A stretch of 64,000 bases of DNA from Stichopus chloronotus (GCA_021234535.1 CM037833.1:23466918-23530917); one strand, 5' to 3'; positions 23,275 to 36,224 are shown, numbered from the stretch's first letter. Made by a program: numbers and translations. Notes: generated by a model not told the origin, from the sequence alone.

Positions 23275-23895
23275 GACAGATAAAGAGATAGACAGATAGA
23301 TAGACAGACAGACATAGACAGATAGACAGCTAGACAGATAGGCAGATAGGCAAATAGGCAGATAGGCAGAAAGGCAGATGGACAGACAGAGAGATAGACA
23401 GACAGACAGATATACAGACAGGCAGCTAGTCAGCTAGACAGGGAGACAGATAGGCCGCTAGACAGGGAGACGGCGTGACAGCTAAACAGCTGGACAATTA
23501 CACAGGTGAGCAGATAGACAGATAGGCCGATAGGCAGATAGATAGGTAGACGGGTAGACAGGTAGAAAGATAGACAGGTAGACACATAGACAGAGACATA
23601 GGCAGATATACAGATAGACAGATAGACGGAAAAGGAGCTAGGCAGGTAGGTAGCCAGACAGCTAGGCAGGGCGACAGGGAGACAGCTGGACAGATGAACA
23701 GATGGACAGATAAACAGATGGACAGATAGGCAGCTAGGAAGCTGGGCAGCTAGACAGGGAGACGGCGAGACTAAAAAGCTGGACAATTGGACAGGTGAGC
23801 AGATAGACAGATAGACGGAGAGTCGGACAGGCGGACAAGCGGATAGGTGGATAGGCGGATAGACGGATGGACGGATAGACAGATAGACAGATAAA
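23275..23895. repeat. GACA/GATA-type degenerate microsatellite, about 620 bp
   Basis: Near-continuous tetranucleotides GACA, GATA, GGCA and GATG on the plus strand. Longer units (GACAGATAGACAGATAGG) recur. The long minus-strand frame at 23430-23921, rich in LSVYLSI, is a translation of the repeat and not a gene. Confidence 0.93.
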
Positions 23896-23902
23896 CATAG
23901 AT

Positions 23903-24060
23903 GTCCCATGTGGTAATTCATATAACAGAGATCATCTACTCATCACGTTTTACCAATTTGATAGTATGAAGTGCTAGTTACATTTAGTTGCTGAGACATA
24001 TATTTTGTCATGTTTTCATACTTTAACCTGCGATGACCTTAAAGGACGTGTGACATGCTT
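23903..24060 (+). repeat. Dispersed repeat, copy 1
   Basis: Shares an ordered series of blocks with 27300-27480: CCCATG..G.AATTCA, ACAGA.ATCA, CTCATCA, and TTTTCATACTTTAA followed by ACCTT.AA. The family is unknown. Confidence 0.55.
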
Positions 24061-25106
24061 CCAAAAAAGAACTTCCTTCATGCAAACATTACAAAGTAAA
24101 ACCCTCAGTGAAAATCCGTTGGAATTTTGTTTATATCTATTACCGTTTTTGAGATATGACTTTTCAAAGTTTGAAGAAAATGCAAAACAGATGACGTGGA
24201 GTGTTGCACAGTGTCAGTTTTTCTTTTGTTAACCCTACATATTTTGCCTCTTAATTACTTAATTACTGAGTTTCACATTGGTGCGTGATATCGATATTTT
24301 TGAAGGAGAAAACACATGCTTCCAAAATAAAACCCTCTGGGCATATAAAATTCTCAAATGACCTTGAAATAAAGGTTACATAAACAAAGGATTTACATAA
24401 GACATATCCTGGGAGTCCCTCTCCTGACATCACAAATTTGCATATTTAGCCAATGTTTATTCATGACACAGCTCTGAGACACTAATTTGCCTGTAAATTT
24501 GTCAATTTTTGACGGATTTTGACGCAATTTGTGGCTATTTTCAACATTTTGAATGCCTAATGCACCCAATACCTCAAAATGTCATTCTCATGTTACCAGA
24601 CCTTTAAACGACCTTTAATCTTTATGAAAATCTACAGAGGTCATCTACCTAGTGTGGACTACCAAACACAATACCATTGAAGTGCAGGCACTTTTCCTCC
24701 TTGAGATACTGTGTTTACATATGTTTAAATGGCCTTTTACATCTATAAAATGACAAACTTTATCTACTGATCAAGACCTTATCTACTGATCAAGTGCAAC
24801 CAATGACAATATTTTGAAGTTCCAGTTACATTCGGTTGCTGTAAGTCCATTGGGTCATCACTATTTAGGGGTTGTTGAGGTGGAGCTGAACAACCCCAAC
24901 TTTAGTACATGCTCCTTTATTTTCCACTGCAGCTCCCTATAGGATTTCCGCAACATAATTTGGCGGTATGTTTGAAATGGCTGCATACCCCTGCCTCCGA
25001 GCAACATTTCATAATTTGTGCATGTCACCTGAATAAGTAGGCTGCTTCTCTCTGTCACTCAATTCATTGTTCTTTGTTCCTTTGTCTTCCTTGGCAACAG
25101 TAAAGA

Positions 25107-26391
25107 TGGAAATATTTAAGAAATCTCTTAAAGCGCGATACAAGCAACGATACGCTTAAGTTCAGCAAGTTCCCTACATCAGATATGAAAAAGTAAGGAG
25201 TAGATGTTATTTTTGTAGAGGGTGGTATTAAATGTTACGTTGGTATAGACGGTTACAACACAGCAGAATATTCTTTGAAAGCTCTTAAAATTTACAGAGA
25301 TATATTTAATCTCGAACTAAAATCCGGAGGACGTGCGTTAGTGGGCGAACATGGACATGGAAAAAAAGAGATGGGGATGAGATGGGGATGAAAAATAATA
25401 TGTGTGAATAAACGACGAGGTTTCGACGTGGTACTCACAACAAGGTACCTACCAAAGAATCACAACAGCGCTTCAACGAAAATCCTTCAGCTTACTGCAT
25501 TCCAAGACGCCTCTCGAGAGGAATATTTAACCAAAGCCGTCAAAAAGAACCACTGTCGAGAAAATTGATTAAGGATTAAAAGGTAATCCATTCTGAATGA
25601 CATCTGCCAGGTCCCATTATTCTTTGTACTGTTGGCTCATTTAACCAACAAGAACGAAACTTTTCAAAAGTTCAAATCCGTAACAGAAGTGTTCGGACAT
25701 TTGATTGAATGTTTCCACTCTCAAATGAGAAATAAATCGGTAAACGAAAACACTAAGAATTATTCAACGGAGTTAAAAAAAAAACAAAAATTACAAGGAA
25801 TTCAGCAAACTTGCATTTGAAGGGTTGAACGAGAGAGCATCAGGGATTGTATGAAGAAAATAGTATCTGATCCAACGGCTTGGCCAACAATTGTATTACT
25901 ACTTCCTCAAGGTTGGCATTTTGGTTGAAGAAGTCTTCTTCGATGTGAAGTGTGTCAACTCCGAATTAAGAGGCTTTTGAAACTAAGAAAAATTGAGTTT
26001 AGATTTTATCACTAGCTGTTTTGTGAATGCATGGTACACATCCGTTATAGTTTCCGAGGTTGCAGAAAGGGAAGGTAATGACGCAGCAGTGAAATTACTC
26101 CTCGAGATGTATCCTCTTGATTTGCAGTACAGTACGTCTACAGGCCTGGTTTGCTTGTGGTTTGAGGCCACATGCAGCGAATAATATCATACGGTACGTT
26201 AAGACCAGAAATGTGGTACGTGGTGAGAGATTTTGCCTATTATGCTTCCTTGAAGAATCAGCGAAACCTGAAACCATCCTAACAACTATCAGGGATCTCT
26301 ATTTGGATGAAGTCAACATAAGGGAAAGTGACACTATGTTGCTACATAGATGGACCATATAGAGCTCTTGATGATTGGCAGCAGTCATCAG
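25107..26391 (+). pseudogene. NACHT (NLR) pseudogene, opposite strand to the intact gene
   Basis: Translating the plus strand in shifting frames recovers the order of the intact NACHT exon. It runs SLKARYKQRYA..VQQVPYI (pre-NACHT), then VGEHGHGKKE (degenerate Walker A), VVLTTRYLP (sensor 1), NDICQVPLFFVLLAHLTNK, HLIECFHSQMRNK, and near the end LDEVNIRESDTMLLH. Between Walker A and the sensor about 100 codons are missing, including Walker B. There are several stops and shifts, and GAGATGGGGAT is duplicated near 25367-25390. GTAAGA at 26392 sits where an end-of-exon donor is expected. It cannot encode a working ATPase and is a decayed relative of the 17749-19265 exon, inverted with respect to it. 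Confidence 0.85.
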
Positions 26392-26675
26392 GTAAGATAT
26401 CATCGTCGATATATCGTCGAATATTGCTCTTTTCTCACTTTACGTAATATTCGGTGTAACATGCCAGCAAAACCGTGAGTTCATCCTATCATTATTAGAT
26501 GTGTTCGACACTTGCTGTACTTGACATTTTAATATTTTGCAATACCATAATGAGTATGGTGCTTTTCAAAATCTCATTGCCACAACTAACTGAAACTTAG
26601 GCGTGTTGTCTCGTAAACCTTTGGCATTAAGAATTATTGTCGATGGTAAACATGTATCACTTGCCTCCTTAAAAA

Positions 26676-26703
26676 CTAAAACAAAAACAAAAACAAAAAC
26701 AAA
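26676..26703. repeat. (AAAAC)n short tandem repeat
   Basis: About five AAAAC units. The VFVFVFVLVF frame on the minus strand is its shadow. Confidence 0.85.
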
Positions 26704-29559
26704 GTCAAATGACTTTGTTATTCCTTGTCGGTATCTCATTTTTTCATACACACACAATCACTTACAAATATAAGCAGCGCAGTGGAGAAGGGAAGAGAAC
26801 ATATCCAAACGAAAAACGAAATGCAAGAATGACAATCACATTATGTATCACTTATGGAATTAAGGTTTCCAGGTGCTAATATGAGTGAATAATGTCATTC
26901 ACTCAGCATTTATGACAATAGTGTGATTATGAGTTAGGCAGTTCACACACAAGTTGATAGAAAGTTCATGACACCCAATTGTGGTTACAGACCAGAGATT
27001 GTGCAAGTCAACACAGGCAATCTGCAACAGTCTTGCCTCCTAAGGGCGTTTTTACTGTGACTAAAACAACAAAATGTTGTATGAAACATATTGATTTACA
27101 TTTGTAAAAATTTCAATATGAAATAAGTATGCATTACAGTATTTTCCTAATATGAGTGATTTAACCTCTTCGTATGTTCACATTCTGGACAAATAAAACT
27201 ATTTAAATATCACACGTAGGCTTTTGAACCCAGGACAGATCTGAATGATAGAACTTATTTTTTTTTCATTTCAATACACATACAGTATATACAGTGTTGA
27301 CAAGTCTCCCATGGGGCAATTCAAATGACAGATATCAGATGCTCATCAAGTGCTAACAATGTTGAGACTTTGAAGTTCTAACTGAGGCTGAGATATACGT
27401 ATTCCTTAATAGGTTTTCATACTTTAAGCTTCGGGGACCTTGAATGACCTTTGACCTCCATGAAAAACAATCAGGGATCATTCAGATAATGTATCGCAGT
27501 TTGAATTAATCTTCATGTCCGTTCATACAATGTTCACGTAGTTGGGGGTAAAATGGTGCCTAAAATAGCAACCCTCTCTACAAGGAACCCTAATAGCCTA
27601 GCCGGCAAACACCAATATATTAATATCGTTACAGAGCAGTGAAAATTTCTACTATACATCCCCTTGAAGCCATTTTCAAGTTCGCCCTTCTGACTGAAAC
27701 TACTAGCTTGGCCACTACGCACTCCCCTATCCCTCTTGCGATGACTATAACGCTTTCTCCAACCAAAATGAGCAAGTAGATGAAAAGTGTGCTTCCAAGA
27801 TGTTGCAGTGGCGCGCAAGTCGCTTCTAAGAGCATCCAGAATTCAAATTTTCTTGGGGGTCCTCCCCAGTTGAATGCCCCAACCAACCGCCCTCACATCC
27901 CACCCCCTTCTCAAATTCTTGGATCTGCGCCAGGTATTTGTACATTCCTTCTTGTGCTATGACGTGACGCCACCGTACAGCTGTATAGTGCATGCATGTT
28001 GTTAGCCTCGACTGTGTTGGAGTTATACAGCTTAGACTGTGTCTGTGTAGGCCTAGGTCAGAGGTGATCCACTGCAGGAACCATAGCGGCATATGCTAGG
28101 TGTAAGGTTTCTGGTGTGATGTGAAAAGAACTGATGTCAGTCTGTGTAAAAATGCTGTACAGTTTGTATACACTGACTTGTATACACTGACACATAAGGA
28201 AATGTACCAGCCTTAGCTTGTATAACCGTATCGCAATCATTCTTGAACAGCGTCAGATCTGTTACTGTAGGCGCAACATATACGACAAATGTGTTAGAGA
28301 TAACGTAGGTTATGTACTGTAGTAAAGCTACAAGTTTAAATCTAGCGATCATGTACAACCTAAGCTTTAGCCATTGACCGAGGGAGAGGGATTTGTCGAT
28401 ATGTAGCCATATTGCTTCGACATCTCTTTCCGAATAAGCAGGAATTGAAATACGTCACACTAATGTTGCATTTAATGTCCCTTTAAACAATGAAAAGTTT
28501 GATATTAATTTACAATTCATGTAGGGTATAAACCATAATCAACGTGTTTGCATTAATTATGTATATCAGAAGATCTTGCAAATGCTTAGGCATACCCTTT
28601 ACCGAAATGTAAAGGATTTTTACTAAATATATTCCAAAGAAATGAAAACGAGGGTCGATCGATACGTACATATTTGTGGGGTTTAGGTGCTAGCATTAAA
28701 AAATGATATAGTGAAAAGCAGAACTAATAAGTCACAGGTTGGAACTGTTCTACAATTAGTACAAAAGTGTGTCATTCAGTCTTCTATTTCCTTCTCAGGC
28801 AAATGTTCTGGTACTGAGTCGGCCTAGGGTTAATCAAATTTAAAGTATTCCGAAAGAATCAATCACCTCGTTAGACGGTAAAAAATGGATGTATTTTCGA
28901 AATGCCTGCCGGCAAACACGCCGTATAATGAATGTGGCTATATTGGCACCACAATTACTGTCGCCACACAAAATATGGAAAAGCATCTAGCCGATGCATC
29001 AAAGATTCTGCTACTTCAAGTTACTAATATTTTGGGGGGAAGATTTGCAAGGTCTTGATCTATCCTGAACAAGGGATGAAGTTATTTCTGGTGCAACTTA
29101 CCTTCTAGGTTATCGTTTATGATCACATAACCATGCAATGGTGAAGCAGTCTTCCTTATATGGGTTGTACAATACTCCAGCAGGGAAACGCCTTTTTAAA
29201 TTGCACTGCAGTAGGAAGTCTGATCTCAATATACAGTGGTGACGTTACGGAAATTATTCACCGACGTCATCAGTACACGTGATCTGCTGACATTTCCCCA
29301 TATTTGCATTCAACAGTATTAGTGTTATAAGTGAAAAGGCGCCGTGGAGACCAGGAATTGCAGATTTGCAGTGATCTATAGTTTATACTCATACAAACAA
29401 AAAATTTGGTGCACCGATTTTGATCCCCTGAAGAGGTCTTCCCGCGATTCTAGCCCCAGGCTAGAAACGGTAGCCTGCCTACATCCAGTCGGGTTGCCTG
29501 TGTACGGAAGTGCCCGATGATCAAGATTAGAGTTTTTTTTTTTTTTTTTTTCGCATATC
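26704..29559. other. Intergenic DNA without recognised genes
   Basis: Short frames only, none with a domain I recognise. 27300-27480 is copy 2 of the dispersed repeat seen at 23903. Confidence 0.5.
27300..27480 (+). repeat. Dispersed repeat, copy 2
   Basis: Same block order as 23903-24060 (CCCATGGGGCAATTCAAATG, then GGTTTTCATACTTTAAGC and GACCTTGAATGACC). It is diverged and in the same orientation. Confidence 0.55.
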
Positions 29560-30230
29560 GGAATGTACACGCGTGGTTGTTCATTGAGTATAATACTCAG
29601 TGATCGAAAAATGTCAATATCTACTTTGATAAGCAACGGAATTGACATAAAAGCAATAAAAACAGGAACCGTATTTGAACATTAACGGTTGTTACTATGA
29701 GCACGCACACAGAAAGAATATGCAACAAATTCAGATCATCTCACTGGGGTATTATCGACAGTACTACTCAAGTCGTCACTCCTTGATTCGGTATCGGGAA
29801 TGTCATATTCGATCAGACGAAGCTTTGTCTTTACAAATAACCTTCACACTGATCGTCTCATTGCAGCGTCATTGATCAGTTGTCTCGACTATAACTGAAT
29901 ATTCTTTTAATGTACTCCCCGATAATTGGCTTGTTCAAAGAAGCATATGTTAAGTTGATTAAGAACGTACTGTCAACCACTACAGTTTCGTATTTTACAC
30001 CTTTTGCCGTTATATCAGACGAATTTGAAACCATATGACAGCATTTGCCACCTGAAATCAATTTTCCGAAATCGTTTGAATGGTGCAATTAAAAGACGTA
30101 CTAAATATTTGGACATATGCTTTTGACTTTGTGTACTAAACGAGGTTGATGGATGCAAAAATTACTGTTCTTTTTTGTTTAATTGGAAAGCAACTTTTAG
30201 TGTTTCGAACTTACAGTGTCCATAGTATAG
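29560..30230 (+). repeat. Dispersed repeat of about 670 bp, copy 1
   Basis: Matches 61840-62515 along its length. Shared blocks include AATGTACAC.CG.GGTTG, TTTACAAATAACCT, TTGGCTTGTTCAAAGAAGCA, ATATGNCAGNATT and AATTAAAAGNCNTAC. Identity is around 70% with small indels. The minus-strand frame 29876-30088 is not conserved in the other copy, so I see no shared protein. The family is unidentified. Confidence 0.8.
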
Positions 30231-30256
30231 GTACATATTCAATTACCTTGCTTATA

Positions 30257-30451
30257 CACTCACAGAATTATTTACCTAAATTATGTAAAATAAGAACTTT
30301 ATAATGTAAGCAAAATTTTACTTAATTTTGGTAAACTTTACTACATTTTAGTAAAATTGTTAAATACATAATGTAAGACTTACATTAAGTGTGTGTAAAA
30401 TTTTACCTAAAAGTTATGGAGTTCTTATTTTACCGTCACGTTTTGTGAGTG
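30257..30451. mobile_element. 195-bp MITE with CACTCACA ends
   Basis: Left end CACTCACAGAATTATTTACC and right end (complement) CACTCACAAAACG face each other. TAAAATAAGAACT and GTAAAATTTTAC blocks are mirrored inside, so most of the element can fold on itself. It has no coding capacity. No clear target duplication was seen. Confidence 0.68.
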
Positions 30452-30803
30452 AACGACATCGATCTAGCACACAAACCCATCAAAGCTTAAAAAATGAAAA
30501 TTTTCGAGGCATACCGATATTTCGTTACTGGTTTCTTTTAACGCAACAATGCAAATGTCTAGAGCAGGGTAAGATAGGCTTTCGTGTGATCATCGTTGTA
30601 TCAATTTGTTGTTTTATTTCGTCCAGAGAATCATTGCTGAGAATTATCTCTCTTGGATGTTTTCACCATAAATTAATGTGTATACAATAACGGTCTAAAT
30701 TAAGTGTGCACACTATCAAAATTGCATTATACATGTTGCCACATGTTTCCAACACATCTACATTAGAACACAGACATTTCGTCCTAGTATACACTAGGCA
30801 AAT

Positions 30804-30853
30804 GTCGCGGACACATATGTTGTGGCACAATCTGCAACATATGTGTCCGCGAC
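30804..30853. repeat. Perfect 19-bp hairpin
   Basis: GTCGCGGACACATATGTTG (30804-30822) is the exact reverse complement of 30835-30853, with a 12-base loop TGGCACAATCTG. See findings. Confidence 0.9.
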
Positions 30854-31814
30854 CAGATAAAAAATGGGCAGGAACGCAGGATTTTGGAAGGAAGAAGGAA
30901 GATGGAAGATGGAAGAGGATTTTGCTTTCTTGGGGAGGTGCATCAGTACTGGCAGTTGTTGCAAAGACTAAACAAATAGCGAATTGGCACAAAAAGGGGA
31001 GCTGTGAGCAGAGCCTTGGGTCATCACTGAAGAACAATATAGGGCTAATTACCACCGTCTCTTTTAAAATATGGCCGGTTAGGAGATAACAACCTCCAAA
31101 TAAGTAAACTCATCCTCAAAAGGAGTTGGTTTGAGTTTAAAAACAGTTTTATCTTTACAAGGTTGGCTACGGCATGAAAGCCAAGCCTTACCACAAATCT
31201 GTGGCTATTTTTTGTGGCCCTTGTTTGTTGCAGGGGAATTGGCATTGTGTAGTTCTCTCTTTAAATTATCAGAAAATGTTGTTTAAATTTAAAAGGACTT
31301 GTGATGGAGGTTGCGTGAGTGTAAGATTATGTGTTAATCTTAGTTCATAGCGCCATATTTAAAGTGGCAACGATGACTTCTAGTAGTTCAGCTAGGCGTG
31401 CCCAGGGTTCAGCAATTTCTATGTAGAATTCGATCTGTTTGCTAACCTGTGAATAGTTCTGTACAAGTGTTTATGGAGATTGCTCCATCCGTGCCAACCA
31501 GTAGGTGTGAGATTACTGCGCGTGGATAGCTGTCGCCGGTAAAACAGTGTTTAATGAAAACAATTTAAGGTTATAAACAGCTACTGTTGTCAGGGTTTAA
31601 ACAAACTATACTAGCTCATTAAATGTCGGTACCGTTGTAGAGTTTTTATGGAATATTATTGTTTCTAGTTATTTCTGGTCGTTATATGAGGAAACCGGTC
31701 ACGTTTCGAGCCAGGATGTTTTTTTTTTTTTTTTTTGGCTTCATTTTTATGCTGACTCTGTATTATTCATTAGTTACATTACATATATTCTTCAACAATT
31801 TATTGTTCCCTGTT

Positions 31815-32620
31815 TATTATGGATTCGAATGAGAAACAGAAAAAAGAGAGAAATACAGATCATACGAACTTAATATGGCATCTGCTCTCTTTGCTGTTTG
31901 CTCTTTGCTTTGTAGTTCTCAACCCCCACCCCCCCCCCAAAAAAAAGAGAGACGACTGGAGCATGCGCTGTATTGCTTTCCTTTGTGTCATCAGTTCAAA
32001 TTCTCAAGGGAATGGTTTTGGGTGTAATAAGACCCAAAATTCTTCGTGTGCTTTGCGAAGAAATCACAACAAAAGAGGCAAGTGTGCTTAAGCTCAGAAT
32101 CACATGCACTGGGGAAAAAATTATGGGGCTTAACACTGTCTCTTGAAAAAGCCCAGGTTAGAAGATAGACCTTAAAATATCAATTCAATCCATGTAAACG
32201 AACCTCCACTGACATCATCCTCCATAGGAGTTTCTTTGAGTTAAAAAAATATCTGTGATATTTTATGTGGTCTTTGTTTGTTGCAGGAGGGATGGGTATT
32301 TTGTGTTGTTTTTTTTTTATTATCAGAAACTATGTTTAAAGGACTGAAGGAGGTGGGGATAGACAAGGAAAGAGATACCCATTATTATACACATATTATA
32401 TTATTATGGATTGGAAATTACGTAGTTATCCGAAAAATCGACTGAAGTATGCACTGTATTGTGTCCTTTCAGTTCAAATATTCTCAAAGAGAAGGGGGAA
32501 TGAGTCCCCTATAGAAAGATCCAAAATGTGTTGTGTGCTTTGCGAGCATTGCAATCTTCTCTGCAACGAAAATAACTATACGTTAAAAATGTGAAAATGA
32601 ACCCCAAGTTACCCACGCGC
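31815..32620 (+). repeat. Tandem duplication, period about 587 bp, diverged
   Basis: ATTATGGATT starts both units (about 31815 and 32402). They share GACTG.A..ATGC.CTGTATT, TTCAAAT.TCTCAA, and a block like CCAAAATTCTTCGTGTGCTTTG. A piece around 31120-31310 also matches 32225-32350 (GAGTT..TTTGAGTT.AAAA, TTGTTTGTTGCAGG). The region is a patchwork of old direct duplications without recognisable coding content. Confidence 0.65.
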
Positions 32621-33278
32621 CTTGAGCTCCGGAACGTCCCTGCCAAAATAAAATCACATTCTCCGACAAAAACAAAACAACAATCCCGACTGTGTAATAT
32701 ACACACATATAAATTTATCAAATGACTCGAAACTTATGCTAGGTCAATTAGACACTCATGCTTGGGCCTAAACATGAAGGCGTGAGAATTGTAGGAAGAC
32801 CTTTTACACCGAAGGCCAACATTTCAACTAGAGTGGAGCGTACTGAGATAAAAACACCACCTACCTAGATCACCAAGAATCGTTCTTCTCGTGTCCAGCA
32901 AGAGAGATAAAGAATAAACTGTTGCTATCTAGCGTATCTGTTTTTCTGCCCCATTGACATCACGTTATGACAATACTACTTTGGTATCATTAACTCCAAC
33001 TTTGAATTGGCTTATTGTCAACAGTGCGTTGCTCGAAGGGGAGGGGGGGGGGGGGTGTTCAGAGGGTTCGAAAGACCCCCCTGAGATCTGGAGTTCCGCT
33101 CATCCCATGACAGTAGCGTACTTTAGCAACATATACAATGAGTTTTAACTTGTTTGTCATAATTGTAGGATTAATGTTGACAACGTAGTACGTATATGGC
33201 GCACGTGGCACACGTTATTGAAACGTAACAGTGGAATCACTAACAAAGGAAATCACTTGTAATTATAATTTGCCACAC

Positions 33279-33376
<98 letters not shown>
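33279..33376. repeat. (ATG)n trinucleotide microsatellite
   Basis: About 98 bp of GAT/ATG repeats, interrupted once by a frame slip near 33330. The isoleucine and serine run on the minus strand is an artefact. Confidence 0.97.
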
Positions 33377-33377
<1 letters not shown>

Positions 33378-33625
33378 CAATGATAATAATGGCGATGGTG
33401 ATGACTGCTACTTTAAAATAGAAGCTTCCGATATGTTTCATTGCTTAACGCAAGACGCTTTTAACCAACATCGTTCTCTACATTCGTAATATTGATACAT
33501 GACGCTTCAGGGTTGGCGATAATAACTTCCAGGGATTGGATGATATTAAAATGACTGCACATGGTCAACGAAAGATACCGCTCTTCTTATGATGTACATA
33601 AGTAACAAATTGTAGATCAAAAAAA

Positions 33626-33651
33626 CACACACACACACACACACACACACA
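33626..33651. repeat. (AC)n microsatellite
   Basis: About twelve AC units after an A run. Confidence 0.95.
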
Positions 33652-34335
33652 TTTTAAATCACTGTATCCGTAACAGTGCTCATTGTCATGGAGTCGACCA
33701 TCCTCAACACATACTTTTCATTCTCCTAGTTATCATCACTTACCACCATCAGTGTACGGAGGGGTTCTGGAGATGAAGGTTGGTAATAAGTATGAAAACG
33801 TAATATGCTTAAATGTGTTTCAGAGACGGTCATGGAATGTATGTTGCAAATGTAGAAAAAAACTTACAGAAGGCATACCGAATATTTTATTGGCGACGGT
33901 GGGGGTGTCTATATAGATGTGACACAAATAGAAGACAACCGGTAAATCGCAAAAAACAATTTAAATATTTTCGACGAAATCGTAATATCAACATGAAATT
34001 AAAATTAAATATAAGAAGTCTGTTAAGAAATGTTCTTTTTTTGTTCACATATTAATTTAAGATTTCCTTTTCCGTTATTTCACAAACTTAAATCGCTTAA
34101 AGTGAATAATATGATGCAATCTTTCACAGTAAGGTAATGGAGTGCCTTAACTAACCATATTGTTGTTAGCTTTATATTATCTTCTAATCCCTGCGGATCT
34201 CCTGATTATTGTTCCCCGTTCTTTTGTCGGGTTGTGAAATGGTTTTTCACTTGATGTCTGAAAAATTTTATTCCAAACATTTGTTTTTGATTCCTTGCCG
34301 TAGGCAGGGGAATCTATACAGTCCTGATGTCGTGT

Positions 34336-34372
34336 GGGTGTGTATGGGTGTGTGTGTGTGTGTGTGTGTGTG
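34336..34372. repeat. (GT)n microsatellite
   Basis: TGTG run, slightly interrupted at its start (GTGTGGGTGTGTATGGG). Confidence 0.92.
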
Positions 34373-35124
34373 ACGGTTGCTCCTAAACACTCCATCTGAA
34401 GAAGGGTAACTCTGAGTAATTTCATTTTTGGCATGTAGGTTGCCCATATTGAGTAGATTATCCCTATTGTTTTTGGTGTCCAAATCTTGCATATTAATGA
34501 GGTTATGGGGTAAAACATAAAAAAATGTTAAAACTGCCATAGTTCCTTATCCGTGCCTCAGATTTCTTTTAAACTTGATAAGGTTGTCTGTTATTAACAG
34601 GTTCACGACCCTGTGAAATTTAATGCTTATCAATAGAGAGGAAGGGATAATTTTTCACTATATAACAATAATAATAGCCTAAACACCATTATTGTGCACG
34701 GTTATTATTAACTACCGTACAAAATAGTTGAAAGCATATGGGCTACATTTTCTCATAGTACGTAGATGATCTCTTTTGTTTGTAGTGGAGGTCAAAGGTC
34801 ATTTGAAGTCACCAGAGGCTTTTTGCTACAGATTTAAGGCTACAGTACTGCATTTGTAACTTAGTGAGTAACTTCTAGTGTGAGGGGCCTCCGATAAGTT
34901 GTCCAGACAGATAGTCTTGTTGTGGGGTCATGTGGTCAGATAGACAAGGTGGCATTAATTCATGCATTGGAATGTTAATGGGTTTATAGAAAAATGAAGA
35001 AAATAAAAAAAAAAAAACATCCGTTCTGTCATCTATTTGGATAATATCAATATCCAGAGGAACAGCTGGTAGCAGAACAAGGTTTCTAGACAATCAAATT
35101 GGAGTGCTTTCAATCATATTTCAC

Positions 35125-35641
35125 AATGTCGGAAAGGATGGAAGAAGCAAAAATATTGAGGAGAAATCATAACTGAGGGTCAACTTACGAGGACTTTGAG
35201 TGTGTTAAAAGCTACTTGTAACAAGGAAGAAATTATCGCAGAGTCGATAAAGGAAAATTTGCAAAAGGCAGAGCGCCAATTTGAGGCAATAGAAGAGGTT
35301 CATGCTGATCTGGCTGGGCGCTCTGTTGTCTGATGAAGCATTTGAGCAAGCAAAAAGCTGGATGTTGGAATGCCAAAAGCATTACACTGAGGAGAGGGAG
35401 GAAGCATTGAAAAAGTTAAAGGAGGAAATTGAGTTTCAAATTAGCGTTGGAATTACCTAAGGCAGAAATTCCACCATACGATGGAGACCCAAGAACATTC
35501 TGGTCGTTTATGAAGAATTTTGAGGTAAATATGGCAGACAAGCTGAGTTCAGATGAGGTAAGGTTGAGTTATTTGATTCAACTAACAACAGGCAAGACTA
35601 GAAGCAGCATTGATTACTGTGTGTTTCTTGGAGCTCAGAGA
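35125..35641 (+). pseudogene. BEL/Pao-type retrotransposon gag fragment (broken)
   Basis: Three frames in order give a gag-like product. A helical N-terminus runs through QLTRTLSVLKATCNKEEI and NLQKAERQFEAIEEVHADL, then EAFEQAKSWMLECQKHY. The recognisable core is ELPKAEIPPYDGDPRTFW, then SFMKNFEVNMADKLSSDEVR and LSYLIQLTTG. The core pattern (LPK.e.P.F.GDp..W..F...F...V....L.d..k..YL...l.G.a) is that of BEL/Pao and related gag proteins. There are at least two frameshifts and a stop. No protease, reverse transcriptase or LTR follows, so this is a truncated relic. Confidence 0.72.
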
Positions 35642-36224
35642 TAATGTTGACTGATGTCATACTCATACTGTACTTGATGTGTGGGTTGTATGGCCTGGGT
35701 AGGTGATCCCTGTTGCTTTTGGTGGACGTCAAATGTCGCCAAAATAAAGGTCATTTTGGGTCAAAGGCTTGTGGTGCATCAAGAAAAATAACTGCAGTTG
35801 ATCTTATACTTGTCATGTGAATAATTCATGTTTGTTGTAATATAACCACATAGCAAGGAATCACAAAGCCTTTTTGGCTTTCTGGTTATGGAATTATGGA
35901 AATGTATTGGTCAGATTTTTATGTTGCTAACCTGATATTCTTATCAACCGTCTATGTTTTCCCATTAATTCTCTCATTTCAATTGATTCTTTTTTAACAA
36001 CGAATAATTTCTTCTGTTCTTCCTGGTTAATATTCTAATGTAAAATAATCAAAACTAAATATAGTAAACCTTCATTTATTACACATTTCAATGATTCCTT
36101 TGTTGTTTTGTTAATATTATCCCTTTTTTGTTATTAATTGTATTTGACCAATTTAATTATACTTAGTAATACCTTAATTCCTTTAATCTTGTATTTTGTT
36201 GTAGGTAGTGAAATAATTCACTAC

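Noticed and set aside
23430..23921. 163-codon frame rich in LSVYLSI repeats
   Set aside because: Translation of the GACA/GATA microsatellite.
30706..31089. 127-codon plus-strand frame, with a 130-codon frame opposite
   Set aside because: Both strands are open by chance over a hairpin-containing stretch, and no domain is recognised.
33060..33080. GGTTCGAAAGACC as a tRNA B box
   Set aside because: No A box or cloverleaf can be formed around it.
33253..33441. Poly-isoleucine and poly-serine frame
   Set aside because: Artefact of the ATG trinucleotide repeat.
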